DNA of 43,668 nt from Gemmatimonadota bacterium (GTDB lineage: Bacteria; Gemmatimonadota; Gemmatimonadetes; Longimicrobiales; Gaopeijiaceae). Each line of letters opens with the position of its first letter. The stretch's first letter is position 1. The notes beneath the pieces are model-generated. The model was not told where the DNA came from and did no database searches. It saw only the letters and a list, made by a program, of their open reading frames with translations. Shown one piece after another: positions 1 to 8,561 of the stretch. Where the stretch lies: contig JAJDVR010000170.1 in the NCBI GenBank assembly GCA_022826025.1, forward strand, positions 1 to 43,668. Direction: 5' to 3'. The position numbers were made by a program, and so were the translations under genes.

Positions 1-170
1 CCGCGCCCGGCCTCCACCTGCTCCGGGACCAGGCGCACCGCCTCCTGCCCGGCGAGCGGCCCGGCCATCGCCAGCGTCGCAGCCAGCAGCCCGGCCATCG
101 CCGGCGTCGCGCCGAGCCGTGCGGCCAACGCGGGCGCCGCCGCGAGACCCGTCGTTCGCAGTGTAGTCAT
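1..170 (-). CDS. Exported protein, N-terminal fragment
   Basis: The minus strand is open from an ATG at 168-170 to the window edge, about 56 codons. The start reads MTTLRTTGLAAA, followed by an Ala/Leu-rich stretch (LLAATLAMAGPLAGQ) that looks like a Sec signal peptide with cleavage near AGQ-EA. The mature part (EAVRLVPEQVEAGR) is too short to identify. It lies downstream of the DUF4159 gene on the same strand, after an AT-rich gap of about 52 bp. A GGGTGG just before the ATG is a weak ribosome site. The reading frame and signal sequence are visible; function is unknown. Confidence 0.55.
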   Translation of the reverse strand, partial: MTTLRTTGLAAAPALAARLGATPAMAGLLAATLAMAGPLAGQEAVRLVPEQVEAGR

Positions 171-222
171 GGCCACCCGCCCGTGTATCACCAGTAGATA
201 TCAGTTATATCATCAGCAATCA

Positions 223-1104
223 TCAGTGCGTCAGCGCGTACAGCACGATGTTGATGCCGAGCGCGTACGACTCCGGGGAGAAGCGGAAGAAGAACGACTC
301 GTCCTCGCCCTCCCGCTCCCAGCCGTCCGCGATGTCGGTGTTGTGGGTCATGACCACCATCGCCCGGCCTTCCTCGTCGAAGATTGCGCGAAAATGCACT
401 TCGGCGCTCTCGAACCCGCGCTCCGAGGTCGCCTGGCGCCCGGTCCGGTCCCAGTACTGGATGGAGGGCACCTGGGGCACGTCGCGCACCTGGTACAGCC
501 CGTTCAGGAGCAGGTGGTCGCTCGGAACGTCCTGGATGAAGTGATCGGGGAGCACCTCCCGCATGGTCTGTTCCCAGTGCTGCCAGGCGCGGTCCCCCCA
601 GAAGTCGTCCACGTAGAGGAAGCCGCCCTTCAGCATATAGGTGCGCAGGCGCTCGATCTCGTCGGCGTCGAAGCCGACCGTCCCCACATCCGACATGAAG
701 ACGAAGGGACAGCGGAAGATTTCGTCGTCCTCCAGGGTCACGACCGCGTAGAAGGGCTCGCCGTTCTCGAAGCGGCTGACCGCGCTGGTGGTGAGCTGGG
801 AGAAGCGCAGGGAGAAGTTGGCGTCGGAGTTGGGATAGTCGGTGCGCCAGCCCTGGCCGAGCGCCTCGCTGCGCACGCTGCGGTAGGCGATGCGGCAGAA
901 GGTGAAGCCGAACTCGGCCGCCTCTCCGGGGTTGGCCATGGGCGCGCGCCGGGACCAGCCGCGTCCCCAGCGCTGAGCGTCCGCCGGGGTGGCGAGGACC
1001 GCCAGCGCGCCCGTCCACGCCGTTGCCAGGACGAGCGCCCACATGAGTGCGCTGGTCGACGGGATGAGCGCCCCGGCGGCCCGAAGCGCGGCCCGGTCGT
1101 GCAT
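223..1104 (-). CDS. DUF4159 domain exported protein
   Basis: The 293-residue protein has a hydrophobic N-terminus (about 20-44, ending ADAQ) that looks like a signal peptide or anchor. It is followed by a typical DUF4159 domain: FTFCRIAYRS near 68-77, then W-TDYPNSDANF and RFSQLTT near 86-106, and later GGFLYVDDFWG. DUF4159 proteins have a class I glutamine amidotransferase-like fold and often occur in Gemmatimonadota and related phyla, commonly near Bat/MoxR genes; their function is unknown. The gene follows the TPR gene on the same strand, 16 bp after its stop, and has no clear ribosome site, so coupling is likely. The ATG at 1104 is the only good start before the signal sequence. Confidence 0.85.
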   Translation of the reverse strand: MHDRAALRAAGALIPSTSALMWALVLATAWTGALAVLATPADAQRWGRGWSRRAPMANPGEAAEFGFTFCRIAYRSVRSEALGQGWRTDYPNSDANFSLRFSQLTTSAVSRFENGEPFYAVVTLEDDEIFRCPFVFMSDVGTVGFDADEIERLRTYMLKGGFLYVDDFWGDRAWQHWEQTMREVLPDHFIQDVPSDHLLLNGLYQVRDVPQVPSIQYWDRTGRQATSERGFESAEVHFRAIFDEEGRAMVVMTHNTDIADGWEREGEDESFFFRFSPESYALGINIVLYALTH

Positions 1105-1120
1105 CAGAAGAGAGCCCGCA

Positions 1121-2758
1121 TCAGAAGCGCGCCGACATCAGCCAGACATCCGCATTGGCCCAATACTCCATGCGCTCGGCCAGCGTCTCGTCGGCTTCCG
1201 CGTCCCGGTCCTGACCACGGAGCGCGCGCTCGAGCCCGAAGAGCGACCAGCCGTTGTGGGGATGGTCCTCGAGCGCGGCGCGGAACACCTCTTCGGCCTC
1301 GGCATGGCGTCCGGCGTCGTTGAGGATGGCGCCCAGCCAGTGGCGAGCCGCGAAGTTGAGGGGCTCGGGCTCGTCGTAGCGGAGCCCGTCCTCGACCTCG
1401 ATGGCCTCCTTGAGCACGCGCACGGCGCCGTCGACATCGCCTTCGGCGGCCAGCATCTCGCCCTCGAGGATCCCGCCCACCACCGTGACGAGGTCGACCG
1501 CGGAATGCCCGCGGAAGGGCGCCTCGTCATCGAGCACGCCGCGCGCCTCCCTTAGCCGATCCATATAGAAGGCGGCGCTGTCGGGCCGCTCCATGCGCAG
1601 ATGGGCGTAGCCGCGCGCGAAGTCCCAGAACCCGGCGAAGAGGGGTTGCTCGGGGCGTTCATCGATTGCCAGCACGTCTTCCCAGAAGCCGAAGCGGACA
1701 CCGGTGAGCGACTCGTAGAAGTTGCCGCCCGACACCAGCTTGCCGTAGTTGCGGGAGGCCTGCATGGCGACCGCGCCCTCGCCCGCCATCGACGCGGCGA
1801 AGAGCAGCATGTGCAGGTTGTGCGACGGGTAGATGGCGAAGCCCAGGTCGTGGCTGGCCTTCTGGTCGGAGTGCCAGGCGTGCGTGTTGGCGATCACCGC
1901 GTCGTGCCAGCGCCCGATCCGGTTGTAGGTGTGGGAGGGCATGTGCTGGATGTGGCTCGCGCCCGGAATCGACTGGCCGAGATGGTCCGCGCACGCCTCC
2001 GCCTTGCCGGGACGGGTGGTGGGTTCGGTCGCGTGAACGTAGAGGTGGCAGGCGCCCGGGTGGGCGATGTTCAGCGCGAGGGTCTGTTCGAGCACCTCGT
2101 GGATCTTCTGCACCTCGGGGTTCTCGATGTCCCAGTAGCCGCGCCGGGGCTGGAGCAGCATGAGCGACTCGCCGAAGAAGGTGCCGACCTCGAGATCGCC
2201 GGGGTGCGCCGCCCACACCTTCTCCATAGCGGCCGCGTAGGCCTCGTCCAGCTCCAGGCGCTGCTCGTCCCCCTCGTGCTCGGGCGCGTAGCGGACGATC
2301 ATCGCATCGATGAGGGCCCGCTCGATCTCGGTGCCGGCTTCCGCCGCCAGCTCCTTCGCCTTGTGGATGGCGGCGTAGGCGGTGGGGGCGTCCTCGGGGA
2401 GCATGGCGCCGTTCAGATAGCGTCCCAGCGACCACGCTTCGCCGAACCAGCACATGGCGCACTCGGGATCGTGGCGCTGTGCTTCCTTGAAGGAGCGGTT
2501 GGCGTCCGAAGGCGTGAAGGCGTACATGAGCTGCATGCCCTGAACGAAGTAGGCCTGCGCCGCTTCCGAGTCGGTGGTGATGGTGCGCGAGTAGGGTCCG
2601 AGCGCCGATGAAATAAGGAGGACCTGGTCGCCGTCCGGAGCCGGACCCGGCCCGTGTTCGTCGTGTTGAGCGGAGATGGGCGCCGGTGCCAGGCCGAGCA
2701 GGACCGGCGCGGTGCTACAGATGCAGGCGAGAACGAGGCGAAGGTGTTTCCCGGTCAT
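1121..2758 (-). CDS. Exported TPR-repeat protein
   Basis: I place the start at the ATG at 2758 because AGGAGA lies 7 bp upstream and a signal peptide follows (residues 1-31, ending PISAQ). This gives 545 residues. The mature protein is largely alpha-helical repeats: a TPR-like block near 65-125, a central conserved region with many His (HLYVHATEP, HMPSHTYNRIGRW, HNLHML), and C-terminal TPRs near 450-530. A CxxC pair (C100, C103) sits in the first repeat, in PECAMCWFGEAW. Proteins of this layout are widespread in Gemmatimonadota and other environmental bacteria and are annotated only as TPR proteins. It is the first gene of a small minus-strand unit with DUF4159. The His-rich conserved patch and CxxC could bind a metal or cofactor; that is inference. 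Confidence 0.82.
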   Translation of the reverse strand: MTGKHLRLVLACICSTAPVLLGLAPAPISAQHDEHGPGPAPDGDQVLLISSALGPYSRTITTDSEAAQAYFVQGMQLMYAFTPSDANRSFKEAQRHDPECAMCWFGEAWSLGRYLNGAMLPEDAPTAYAAIHKAKELAAEAGTEIERALIDAMIVRYAPEHEGDEQRLELDEAYAAAMEKVWAAHPGDLEVGTFFGESLMLLQPRRGYWDIENPEVQKIHEVLEQTLALNIAHPGACHLYVHATEPTTRPGKAEACADHLGQSIPGASHIQHMPSHTYNRIGRWHDAVIANTHAWHSDQKASHDLGFAIYPSHNLHMLLFAASMAGEGAVAMQASRNYGKLVSGGNFYESLTGVRFGFWEDVLAIDERPEQPLFAGFWDFARGYAHLRMERPDSAAFYMDRLREARGVLDDEAPFRGHSAVDLVTVVGGILEGEMLAAEGDVDGAVRVLKEAIEVEDGLRYDEPEPLNFAARHWLGAILNDAGRHAEAEEVFRAALEDHPHNGWSLFGLERALRGQDRDAEADETLAERMEYWANADVWLMSARF

Positions 2759-2868
2759 GGCGCAGTCTCCTGAGGATGAGTCCGATTCTCCTCGCAAACT
2801 GCCCCGATGAGGGGATGTGCGCCAGAGATGTCGAGATGGCACGCGCGCCGGTGCCGCGGCCTGTCGCC

Positions 2869-3393
2869 TCAGCGCCCGCGCGACCTCAGGTCGCGGTCGA
2901 AGTCCTCGAGATCGCGGTCGTAGTCCGTCGCCTCACGGCCCGGAACTTCGCGCGTGCGCTCCCCGGCACGGCGCTGGCGCTCGATCATATCGTCCAGCCA
3001 GCGCTCCGCGGACTTGCTCTCGCGTCGCGCAAGGTCCTCGACCCGCTCGATGAGGGTGTCGGCGTCGGATCCCAGGATGCGCCGCTCTCCGATTCCGGCG
3101 CCGATCCCGGGCTGGTCCGGCCAGAGCACCTCCCCCGTCTCGGCGAACCCTTTCGTGCTGTGCAGTCTGAGCCACCGGTCGAAACGCGAACACAGCCGGA
3201 TGACGGCGTAGAAGCGCCGGGGACGCCTGCCACCCCCGGCGATCATGTCGATCACGATCGCGATGACCGACAGGCTCATCAGGACCGCATCCTTGACCCC
3301 GTCCACCGCGAGCTTGACCTGAAAGACCACGAAGTCGCGGAGAGTGACCGAGCGCGTGACGACGGGGAGGGAGGAGTGGCCGAATCGGTTCAT
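2869..3393 (-). CDS. Small membrane protein, unknown function
   Basis: This 174-residue protein starts from the ATG at 3393; an upstream TTG at 3447 is the only other option and gives a non-native-looking extension. One membrane segment is visible near 35-53 (DAVLMSLSVIAIVIDMIAGG). A basic stretch (GGRRPRRFY) follows, and then a charged tail with helical, coiled-coil-like composition (LIERVEDLARRESKSAERWLDDMIERQRR) ending in Asp/Arg repeats. I do not recognise the family. It is divergent from the ICMT gene, with about 180 bp between them containing an inverted repeat. No clear ribosome site precedes the start. Codon pattern and GC bias fit a real gene. Confidence 0.6.
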   Translation of the reverse strand: MNRFGHSSLPVVTRSVTLRDFVVFQVKLAVDGVKDAVLMSLSVIAIVIDMIAGGGRRPRRFYAVIRLCSRFDRWLRLHSTKGFAETGEVLWPDQPGIGAGIGERRILGSDADTLIERVEDLARRESKSAERWLDDMIERQRRAGERTREVPGREATDYDRDLEDFDRDLRSRGR

Positions 3394-3416
3394 GGGGCAT
3401 TCATGTCTGGGGGTGG

Positions 3417-3433
3417 CCGATCCCACGGATCGG
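3417..3433. promoter_or_regulatory. Inverted repeat between divergent genes
   Basis: CCGATCC and GGATCGG form perfect 7-bp arms around a CAC spacer. Two copies of GTCGACCCG follow at 3436-3444 and 3460-3468, 24 bp apart. The cluster lies in the region between the divergent genes at 3393 (minus) and 3571 (plus), where a shared operator would be expected. The repeats are direct observation; the regulatory role is inferred. Confidence 0.35.
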
Positions 3434-3570
3434 GTGTCGACCCGCAAGCGATGCGTCCGGTCGACCCGTCTTCATTACGTTCACACATGGGTCTCGTGCA
3501 ATGTCAGCAGGGCGCGGGCTCTACGAGCGCGGTGCCGCCAGGTGTCGCGGAAACCCAGGGGAGCCACGAT

Positions 3571-4041
3571 ATGGGCCCCTTCCTGAAGACAGCCTTGTTC
3601 ACGGTGGTGGTGCCCACCAGCGTTGCGGTTCTCATCCCGCTGGTCATCGCGGGGGACCGAGCGGCGGAGGACGGCCTGGCGCGTGTCTTCGCCTTCCTTC
3701 TGCTGGCCGTGGGCGCCGTCCTCTACCTGCGCTCCGCGTGGGACTTCGCCTCGTTCGGCCGAGGCACGCCCGCGATCACCGACGCGCCCAGGCGGCTGGT
3801 GACCCGCGGGTTCTACCGCTACACGCGCAACCCCATGTACGTGGCCGTGCTGAGCGCGATCGCGGGGTGGGCCATTCTCTACGCGGCACCGGTCCTGTGG
3901 GCCTACGGGGGCGTGGTGTTCGTCTTCTTCTCCTTTTTCATCCGGCTCTATGAGGAACCGCGCCTCACGCGGGAGTTCGGGGACGATTATGCGGCGTACA
4001 TGAAGCGGGTCGGGCGGTGGCTGCCGCGGGGAATGGGTTAG
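3571..4041 (+). CDS. ICMT/PEMT-type membrane methyltransferase
   Basis: The 156-residue integral membrane protein has four predicted helices: near 7-27, 38-54, 92-108 and 111-127. The C-terminal half carries the signature of the isoprenylcysteine carboxyl methyltransferase / phospholipid methyltransferase family: RGFYRYTRNPMY (79-90) and an EEPRLTREFG..Y..Y...V.RWLP block (128-152), which in this family form the SAM-binding and catalytic cap. Bacterial members act on unknown small molecules or lipids. The start at 3571 has AGGGGAG about 8 bp upstream and gives the expected length. It is a single gene, converging on the barrel gene at 4154. Confidence 0.85.
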   Translation: MGPFLKTALFTVVVPTSVAVLIPLVIAGDRAAEDGLARVFAFLLLAVGAVLYLRSAWDFASFGRGTPAITDAPRRLVTRGFYRYTRNPMYVAVLSAIAGWAILYAAPVLWAYGGVVFVFFSFFIRLYEEPRLTREFGDDYAAYMKRVGRWLPRGMG

Positions 4042-4153
4042 GCGTCGTCGCCGGCCCCAGCGCATGGGCGTCGGAGTGCGTCGCGTCGTCCGATTCGCCA
4101 GGAGGAGCAGCGCCGGTACGCCACCCGAGGCGTTGGATCAGCGAGTGACGCGG

Positions 4154-5356
4154 CTAGAAGAACCAGTTGGCCGACACGAAGAACACTCTGGGGAGGGCGC
4201 CGTATTCGGATGCCAGTGTGGGCGTGAGGTTCTCAACCATCGGGTCGTCACCCACGCCGAAGAACGCCCCGAGGCGGAGCGCAAGGCTCTCCGTCGCGGA
4301 GTAGCTCAGGCCCGGGGACACGAGGAACGACCCGTCGCGCAGACTGCCCAGCCCCAATGCGCTCGCGGACACCAGCGGGTGCAGCGCGTAGGAGAGCTGT
4401 ATTACGCCCGTGTCGCGGCCGAGCACCTGCATCTCGCTCTGGGCGAAGGCGCGGCTGGTTGCGGTGGCGAGGAGTTGGTCCGGGGAGGCGGCGCCCAGGC
4501 CGTCGTGCTGGTATTCGATGACGATGTACAGGTCGCGTTCGGCGACAAGGAAGGTGCGGTCGAGCCCAATGGCGGCGCGTAGCGATGTCCGGCCCTCCAG
4601 GTCGCGCGCGGCCGCTTCGGCCCTGAGTGCCCACAGCCCCAACGCTCCGCTCAGGAAGCCCGCCGCGCCGAAGGTGTCGTGGACCATGCCCGCCCATCCC
4701 CCCACATCCCAGCCCGCGGCGTTGGTGCTCGCGCGCCCGAGCAGGGTGAGCGTCTCGCGTTCACCGATGCGGGCGGGGCGGGCCACCACCTCGAACTGGG
4801 TGAACGCCCCGCGATAGTAGCGCAGGCGCGCGGCGTCCACCCCGATGCGGTACTCGCGGAAGGGGTCGGCCGGGTCGAACGGAGAGAAGGGGTCGGCGGG
4901 GGTGAGGACCAGGGTGGTCGCCCACGATACCGGCTGCCTGCCGACGGTGAGATCGGCGTTGGCGCCCAGGTCGAGGCCGAGGTTCAACCGGTCGAACCGG
5001 TGCCGCCACACCGCGCGCTCGCCGGAGTGGAACTCCCCGCCCAGCGAGAGCCAGTCGCCTCCGGAGACCGCGCCCGCCGCTGTGAAGAGCTGCGCGCCGG
5101 GAGCGCCAACCTGACGTAACGTCAGGGTTTGCTCGTACGCGGCGTCCAGGCGCACCGGTCCGGGCGACGCGTTCCACATGAGGCGCAGGCGCTGCACATC
5201 CGACGCGCCTGCCGGCCCGAGCACGCTCTCCTGCACATGCGTCGCGACGTTCAGGTAGTAGCCGGAGAGGCCGGGCTGCTGAGCGGCGGCCGGCGCGGCG
5301 AATGAAGCGACGAGATGAAGGAGAGCGAGGACGAGCCTACCCACCCCGCACCACAT
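4154..5356 (-). CDS. Outer-membrane beta-barrel protein, end of ABC operon
   Basis: This 400-residue protein has a signal peptide (about 1-26, ending APAAAQQ). The mature chain alternates short amphipathic strands with turns rich in Gly, Asp and Asn and ends in NWFF, a terminal aromatic typical of barrels assembled by the BAM complex. Strand-like segments run throughout (LRLMWNAS, LDAAYEQTLTL, LGLDLGANADLTVGRQPVSW). The RQPVSW phrase resembles porin-like carriers that work with LolA-like/ABC cassettes, but the family is not certain. Its start overlaps the end of the ATPase gene by 20 bp, so it is translated as the last gene of the operon. Inferred role: outer-membrane exit or receptor for whatever the ABC system moves. 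Confidence 0.75.
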   Translation of the reverse strand: MWCGVGRLVLALLHLVASFAAPAAAQQPGLSGYYLNVATHVQESVLGPAGASDVQRLRLMWNASPGPVRLDAAYEQTLTLRQVGAPGAQLFTAAGAVSGGDWLSLGGEFHSGERAVWRHRFDRLNLGLDLGANADLTVGRQPVSWATTLVLTPADPFSPFDPADPFREYRIGVDAARLRYYRGAFTQFEVVARPARIGERETLTLLGRASTNAAGWDVGGWAGMVHDTFGAAGFLSGALGLWALRAEAAARDLEGRTSLRAAIGLDRTFLVAERDLYIVIEYQHDGLGAASPDQLLATATSRAFAQSEMQVLGRDTGVIQLSYALHPLVSASALGLGSLRDGSFLVSPGLSYSATESLALRLGAFFGVGDDPMVENLTPTLASEYGALPRVFFVSANWFF

Positions 5357-6035
5357 CTTCCGCGATTCGTCCGTCCACCAGCCGGATCAGGCGACCCGCG
5401 CGCTTCATCACCCGGGGGTCGTGGGTCGAGAAGACAAAGGTGGTGCCCTTGTCGCGGTTGAGCTGCTGCATCACGTCGAGGAGCGCCTCGGCGGTGGTCG
5501 AATCCAGATTGGCGGTGGGCTCGTCGGCGAGCACCAGCGCCGGCTCCCCGAGCACCGCGCGCGCCACCGCAACCCGCTGCTGCTGGCCACCGGAGAGCTT
5601 GGGCGGCCGGCGATGCTCCATCCCCTCCAGCCCGATCTCCCGGAACAGCCGCAGCACCCGTTCTCGCCGCTCGCGCGCGGGCACGCCCTGAAGGACCAGC
5701 GTGAACTCGGCGTTCTCCAGCGCGGTCAGCATGGGCAGGAGGTTGTAGGACTGGAAGACGAAGCCGATGTGATCCTGGCGCACCGCGGCCAGCTTCCGGT
5801 CCGGCAGCGCCGAAAGCTCCAGATCGTCGACCCAGACCTTCCCGCGCGTGGGGCGCGTAAGGCCTCCAAGCAGGTTCAAGACCGTGGTCTTGCCGGAGCC
5901 CGAAGGGCCCGCCATCGCTACGAACTGCCCCCGATCCACGGCCAGGTCGACCCCGCGCACCGCCTCCACCGGCCGCGGCTCCTGCGGAAAGATCTTCCAG
6001 AGGTTCTCGGTCCGAACGGCATGGTCCGCTGCCAT
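5337..6035 (-). CDS. ABC transporter ATP-binding protein, LolD/MacB type
   Basis: The 232-residue ATPase shows every core motif: Walker A GPSGSGKT (43-50), Q-loop at Q95, signature LSGGQQQRVAVARA (147-160), and Walker B LVLADEPTANLD (168-178), followed by the switch His in STHD. Its length and the LADEPT-NLDS form place it in the LolD/MacB/FtsE branch, which energises FtsX-type permeases that do not make classical transmembrane channels. The ATG at 6035 directly follows the TAG of the preceding permease gene (6036-6038) with no gap. It should act in the cytosol with the two upstream permeases, probably in lipoprotein, lipid or small-molecule transfer across the periplasm. Confidence 0.93.
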   Translation of the reverse strand: MAADHAVRTENLWKIFPQEPRPVEAVRGVDLAVDRGQFVAMAGPSGSGKTTVLNLLGGLTRPTRGKVWVDDLELSALPDRKLAAVRQDHIGFVFQSYNLLPMLTALENAEFTLVLQGVPARERRERVLRLFREIGLEGMEHRRPPKLSGGQQQRVAVARAVLGEPALVLADEPTANLDSTTAEALLDVMQQLNRDKGTTFVFSTHDPRVMKRAGRLIRLVDGRIAEDVVRGG

Positions 6036-7289
6036 CTATTCCACCTTCACCGATTCAGCCGGGTCCAGGCGGGCGGCGTGCCATGCCGGGAAGAGGGAAG
6101 CCGACACACCGATCAGCGCCGTCAGGATCGCGCTCTGGACCACATGTTTCATTTCCATCGAGGGCACCATCACCGGATCGAAGGCGATGCCCCCGAAGTT
6201 GATGTCGTCGGGCATCATCCCCGAGAAGTCGATCCCGTCGCGGAAGAAGAACCACACCACCGCGAACCCGAGCGCCGCGCCCGCGACGCCGGCGGCGGCC
6301 GTAAGCAGAATCCCCTCGATGTAGACCACGAGCCCGGTCTCCCGCCCGCTCAGGCCGAGAGCGCGCAGGAGCCCCATCTCGCGCTTGCGGTGGAGTACCG
6401 ACATGAAGACGGCGTTGAGGATGGCGATGGCCACGATGATGAAGAGGATGACGTGGAAGGCCCAGTCGCCCCCGTCGTCGAGCTGGAGCGCCGCGTACAG
6501 GTCCGGGTTGGTGACGGGCCACCCCACGACCTCGATTCCCGCGTCGCGCGCGGCACCGGCGCTCTCCTCCACGACGGGGTCGGTGAAGGACGAGTGCGGC
6601 AGGAGCACCGCCACGCTGGTGGCGCCCTCTACCCCGAGCCACGAGCGCGCGGTGGCGAGCGGGATGTGGATCAGCGATTCGTCCAGCGCCTCGACATTCG
6701 TCTGGAAGATGCCCGCGACGCGCACCAGTTGACCCTCGATGTCGCCCGAGGAGGACTGCGCCGTGAGCACCATGCGCGATCCCGTGCCGAGATCCAGCCG
6801 CCCCGCGAGCGAGGCGCCGATGTAGGCGTGCAGGCGGTCGCCGTCCTCGAGGTAGCGGCCATCGACCACTTCCTCGCCGAGCTGCGAAAACGCCGGCTCG
6901 ACGGCAGGGTCCACGCCCACTATCGACACGGGAAGGGCGCCATCGGGAGACGAGGCCAGCCCCCGGACGGCGACCCGCACCGACGGCAGCACCGGGCCCG
7001 GGAGGGCGGTCGCCGCCACGGCTTCGAGCGCCGACTCGAGTTGCGCGGCCGAGAGGCGGTCGTCCAGGCTGCGGCCGTCCCGGTAGCCGGGCGCGTTGAA
7101 GGTGACGTGTCCCGACCCCAGTCTCACGCCGGCATCGATCCAGTCCTCGTGCGCGCCGTCGGCCAGGGTCCGGGAGAGGATGAGCAGCGCCAGCCCGAGC
7201 GCCATCGCCGCGGCGGTGAGGGTGCTGCGCCGCAACTCGCGCCCGAGGTTGCGGGCTGCCAGCCAGACGAGGGTGCGCAGGCGGGCCAT
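6036..7289 (-). CDS. ABC transporter permease, FtsX/MacB type (second)
   Basis: The 417-residue protein starts MARLRTLVWLAARNLGREL. It has one N-terminal membrane helix (about 24-43), a large periplasmic domain, and three C-terminal helices: around 287-308 (FHVILFIIVAIAILNAVFMSV), 333-360, and near the end. LHRKREMGLLRALGLS is the conserved cytoplasmic segment of FtsX-domain permeases, and the tail P-A-W-HAARLDPAESVKVE is the usual family ending. The start overlaps the stop of the first permease as TGATG (7287-7291), so translation is coupled. The two permeases are homologous but distinct, suggesting a LolC/LolE-like heterodimer. Confidence 0.9.
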   Translation of the reverse strand: MARLRTLVWLAARNLGRELRRSTLTAAAMALGLALLILSRTLADGAHEDWIDAGVRLGSGHVTFNAPGYRDGRSLDDRLSAAQLESALEAVAATALPGPVLPSVRVAVRGLASSPDGALPVSIVGVDPAVEPAFSQLGEEVVDGRYLEDGDRLHAYIGASLAGRLDLGTGSRMVLTAQSSSGDIEGQLVRVAGIFQTNVEALDESLIHIPLATARSWLGVEGATSVAVLLPHSSFTDPVVEESAGAARDAGIEVVGWPVTNPDLYAALQLDDGGDWAFHVILFIIVAIAILNAVFMSVLHRKREMGLLRALGLSGRETGLVVYIEGILLTAAAGVAGAALGFAVVWFFFRDGIDFSGMMPDDINFGGIAFDPVMVPSMEMKHVVQSAILTALIGVSASLFPAWHAARLDPAESVKVE

Positions 7290-8551
7290 CAGCGGTTCGC
7301 CAGCGCGTCGGCGGGGGGCACGCGCACGGCCCGCCATGCGGGGATGAGCGCGGCGACGATCCCGGTGGCCACCAGGGCAAGGCCGCTCACCACGGGTCCC
7401 CGCCAGGAGTACTCCACGGTGAGCAGCGGGCGCACGGCGGAACCCGCGAAGGAGTAGGTGCCGACGGAGCCGCTCAGGTCGATGGGGTTGTTGTGGATGT
7501 AGATCATCAGCGGCGCGGCCAGCACGACGCCCGCCGCGAGCGAGATCAGCCCCAGCAGGATGCCTTCGTAGATCACGACCCGGCCGATCCCGCCGCGCGA
7601 GGTTCCCAGCGCCCGCGCAACCGCGAACTCGCGGCGGCGCTCGAAGGTCGCCAGCAGCATTGCGTTGGCCACGCCGAAGGCCGCCATCCCGAAGATGAAC
7701 GCCGCGACCCAGAGGTTCACCGCGTTGGCGTACTCGACGATGAAGTAGAGCTGGTCGAGGAATATCCGCCACGACTCGGTGCGCAGCCCCGGCGACACCG
7801 CCGACGCCGCTTCGCGGATCGCCCCCGTCGTGGCTTCGGGCTCGCGAATGCGCTCCACCGCCACCGCCACCTCGTGGATCCGGCCGGGGTCCATTGCCAT
7901 CAGCTCCGCGAGCGAGCCCATCTCGAGGAGGGCGTAGGCGTCGTCGAACGCCCCCACGCCGACGCTGAAGATGCCGGAGACCGTGAAGAGATCGTTTCCG
8001 GTGGAGCCGTCGGCCGCAGGCGCCACCAGCACGACCTCATCGCCTACGCCGGCTCCGACCGTTTCCGCCATCCCGTCGCCCATCGCGAGCTCGCCCGGCC
8101 CCGGCATGCGTCCGGCCGTGAGCGAAGCCCCGAAGCGGCTCACCGCCGCTTCGCGGGCCGGGTCGACGCCCATGAGCACGGCTCCCGCAGTCTCGTTCCC
8201 GGAGCTGACCAGCCCGCCCCCGTACAGCCGGGGAGCCGCGCCGGTGACCCCCTCCTGCGCCTCCACGGCGGCGAGCAGCGCCTCCACGTCGAGACCTTCG
8301 CGGCCTCCCATGGTGTCGTGGATGCTCCGTTCGGGCTCGTAGTCCTCGGCGTGGATGCGGACCTGGCCGGTCGCCACCCCGGTGCCGTTGGAGATCATCT
8401 CCTCCAGCATCCCGTGCATGTACCCGATCATGAGCACGGAGGCCACGAACCCGAAGGCGAGCGCCGACGCGCTAAGGAGAGTGCGGCGCCGGTTGCGCCA
8501 GAGGTTGCGCCACGCGATGCGCCACCAGATCCGGCTTGCGGCGTGGCTCAT
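7289..8551 (-). CDS. ABC transporter permease, FtsX/MacB type (first)
   Basis: The 420-residue permease begins MSHAASRIWWRIAWRNLWRNRRRT, with a basic Arg/Trp-rich N-terminus before the first helix (about 26-47). A long periplasmic domain follows, then an FtsX core: helix LWVAAFIFGMAAFGVANAMLLA, the loop FERRREFAVARALGTS, two further helices, and the terminal P-AWRAVRVPPADALANR. I chose the ATG at 8551 rather than one at 8572 because GAAGG lies just upstream and the later start lies outside the previous gene. It is 10 bp after the LolA-like gene. It pairs with the permease at 6036-7289. Confidence 0.9.
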   Translation of the reverse strand: MSHAASRIWWRIAWRNLWRNRRRTLLSASALAFGFVASVLMIGYMHGMLEEMISNGTGVATGQVRIHAEDYEPERSIHDTMGGREGLDVEALLAAVEAQEGVTGAAPRLYGGGLVSSGNETAGAVLMGVDPAREAAVSRFGASLTAGRMPGPGELAMGDGMAETVGAGVGDEVVLVAPAADGSTGNDLFTVSGIFSVGVGAFDDAYALLEMGSLAELMAMDPGRIHEVAVAVERIREPEATTGAIREAASAVSPGLRTESWRIFLDQLYFIVEYANAVNLWVAAFIFGMAAFGVANAMLLATFERRREFAVARALGTSRGGIGRVVIYEGILLGLISLAAGVVLAAPLMIYIHNNPIDLSGSVGTYSFAGSAVRPLLTVEYSWRGPVVSGLALVATGIVAALIPAWRAVRVPPADALANR

Positions 8552-8561
8552 ATGGCCTTCA

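Noticed and set aside
58-112. Duplicated GGCCATCGCC segments at the left edge
   Set aside because: They encode repeated Ala/Met/Gly of a signal peptide; low complexity rather than a mobile or regulatory repeat.
188-1042. Long alternative frames opposite the left-end genes
   Set aside because: They are antisense or out-of-frame shadows of the DUF4159 and TPR genes: Arg/Pro/Gly-rich, with no motif, signal or ribosome site, and typical of high-GC DNA.
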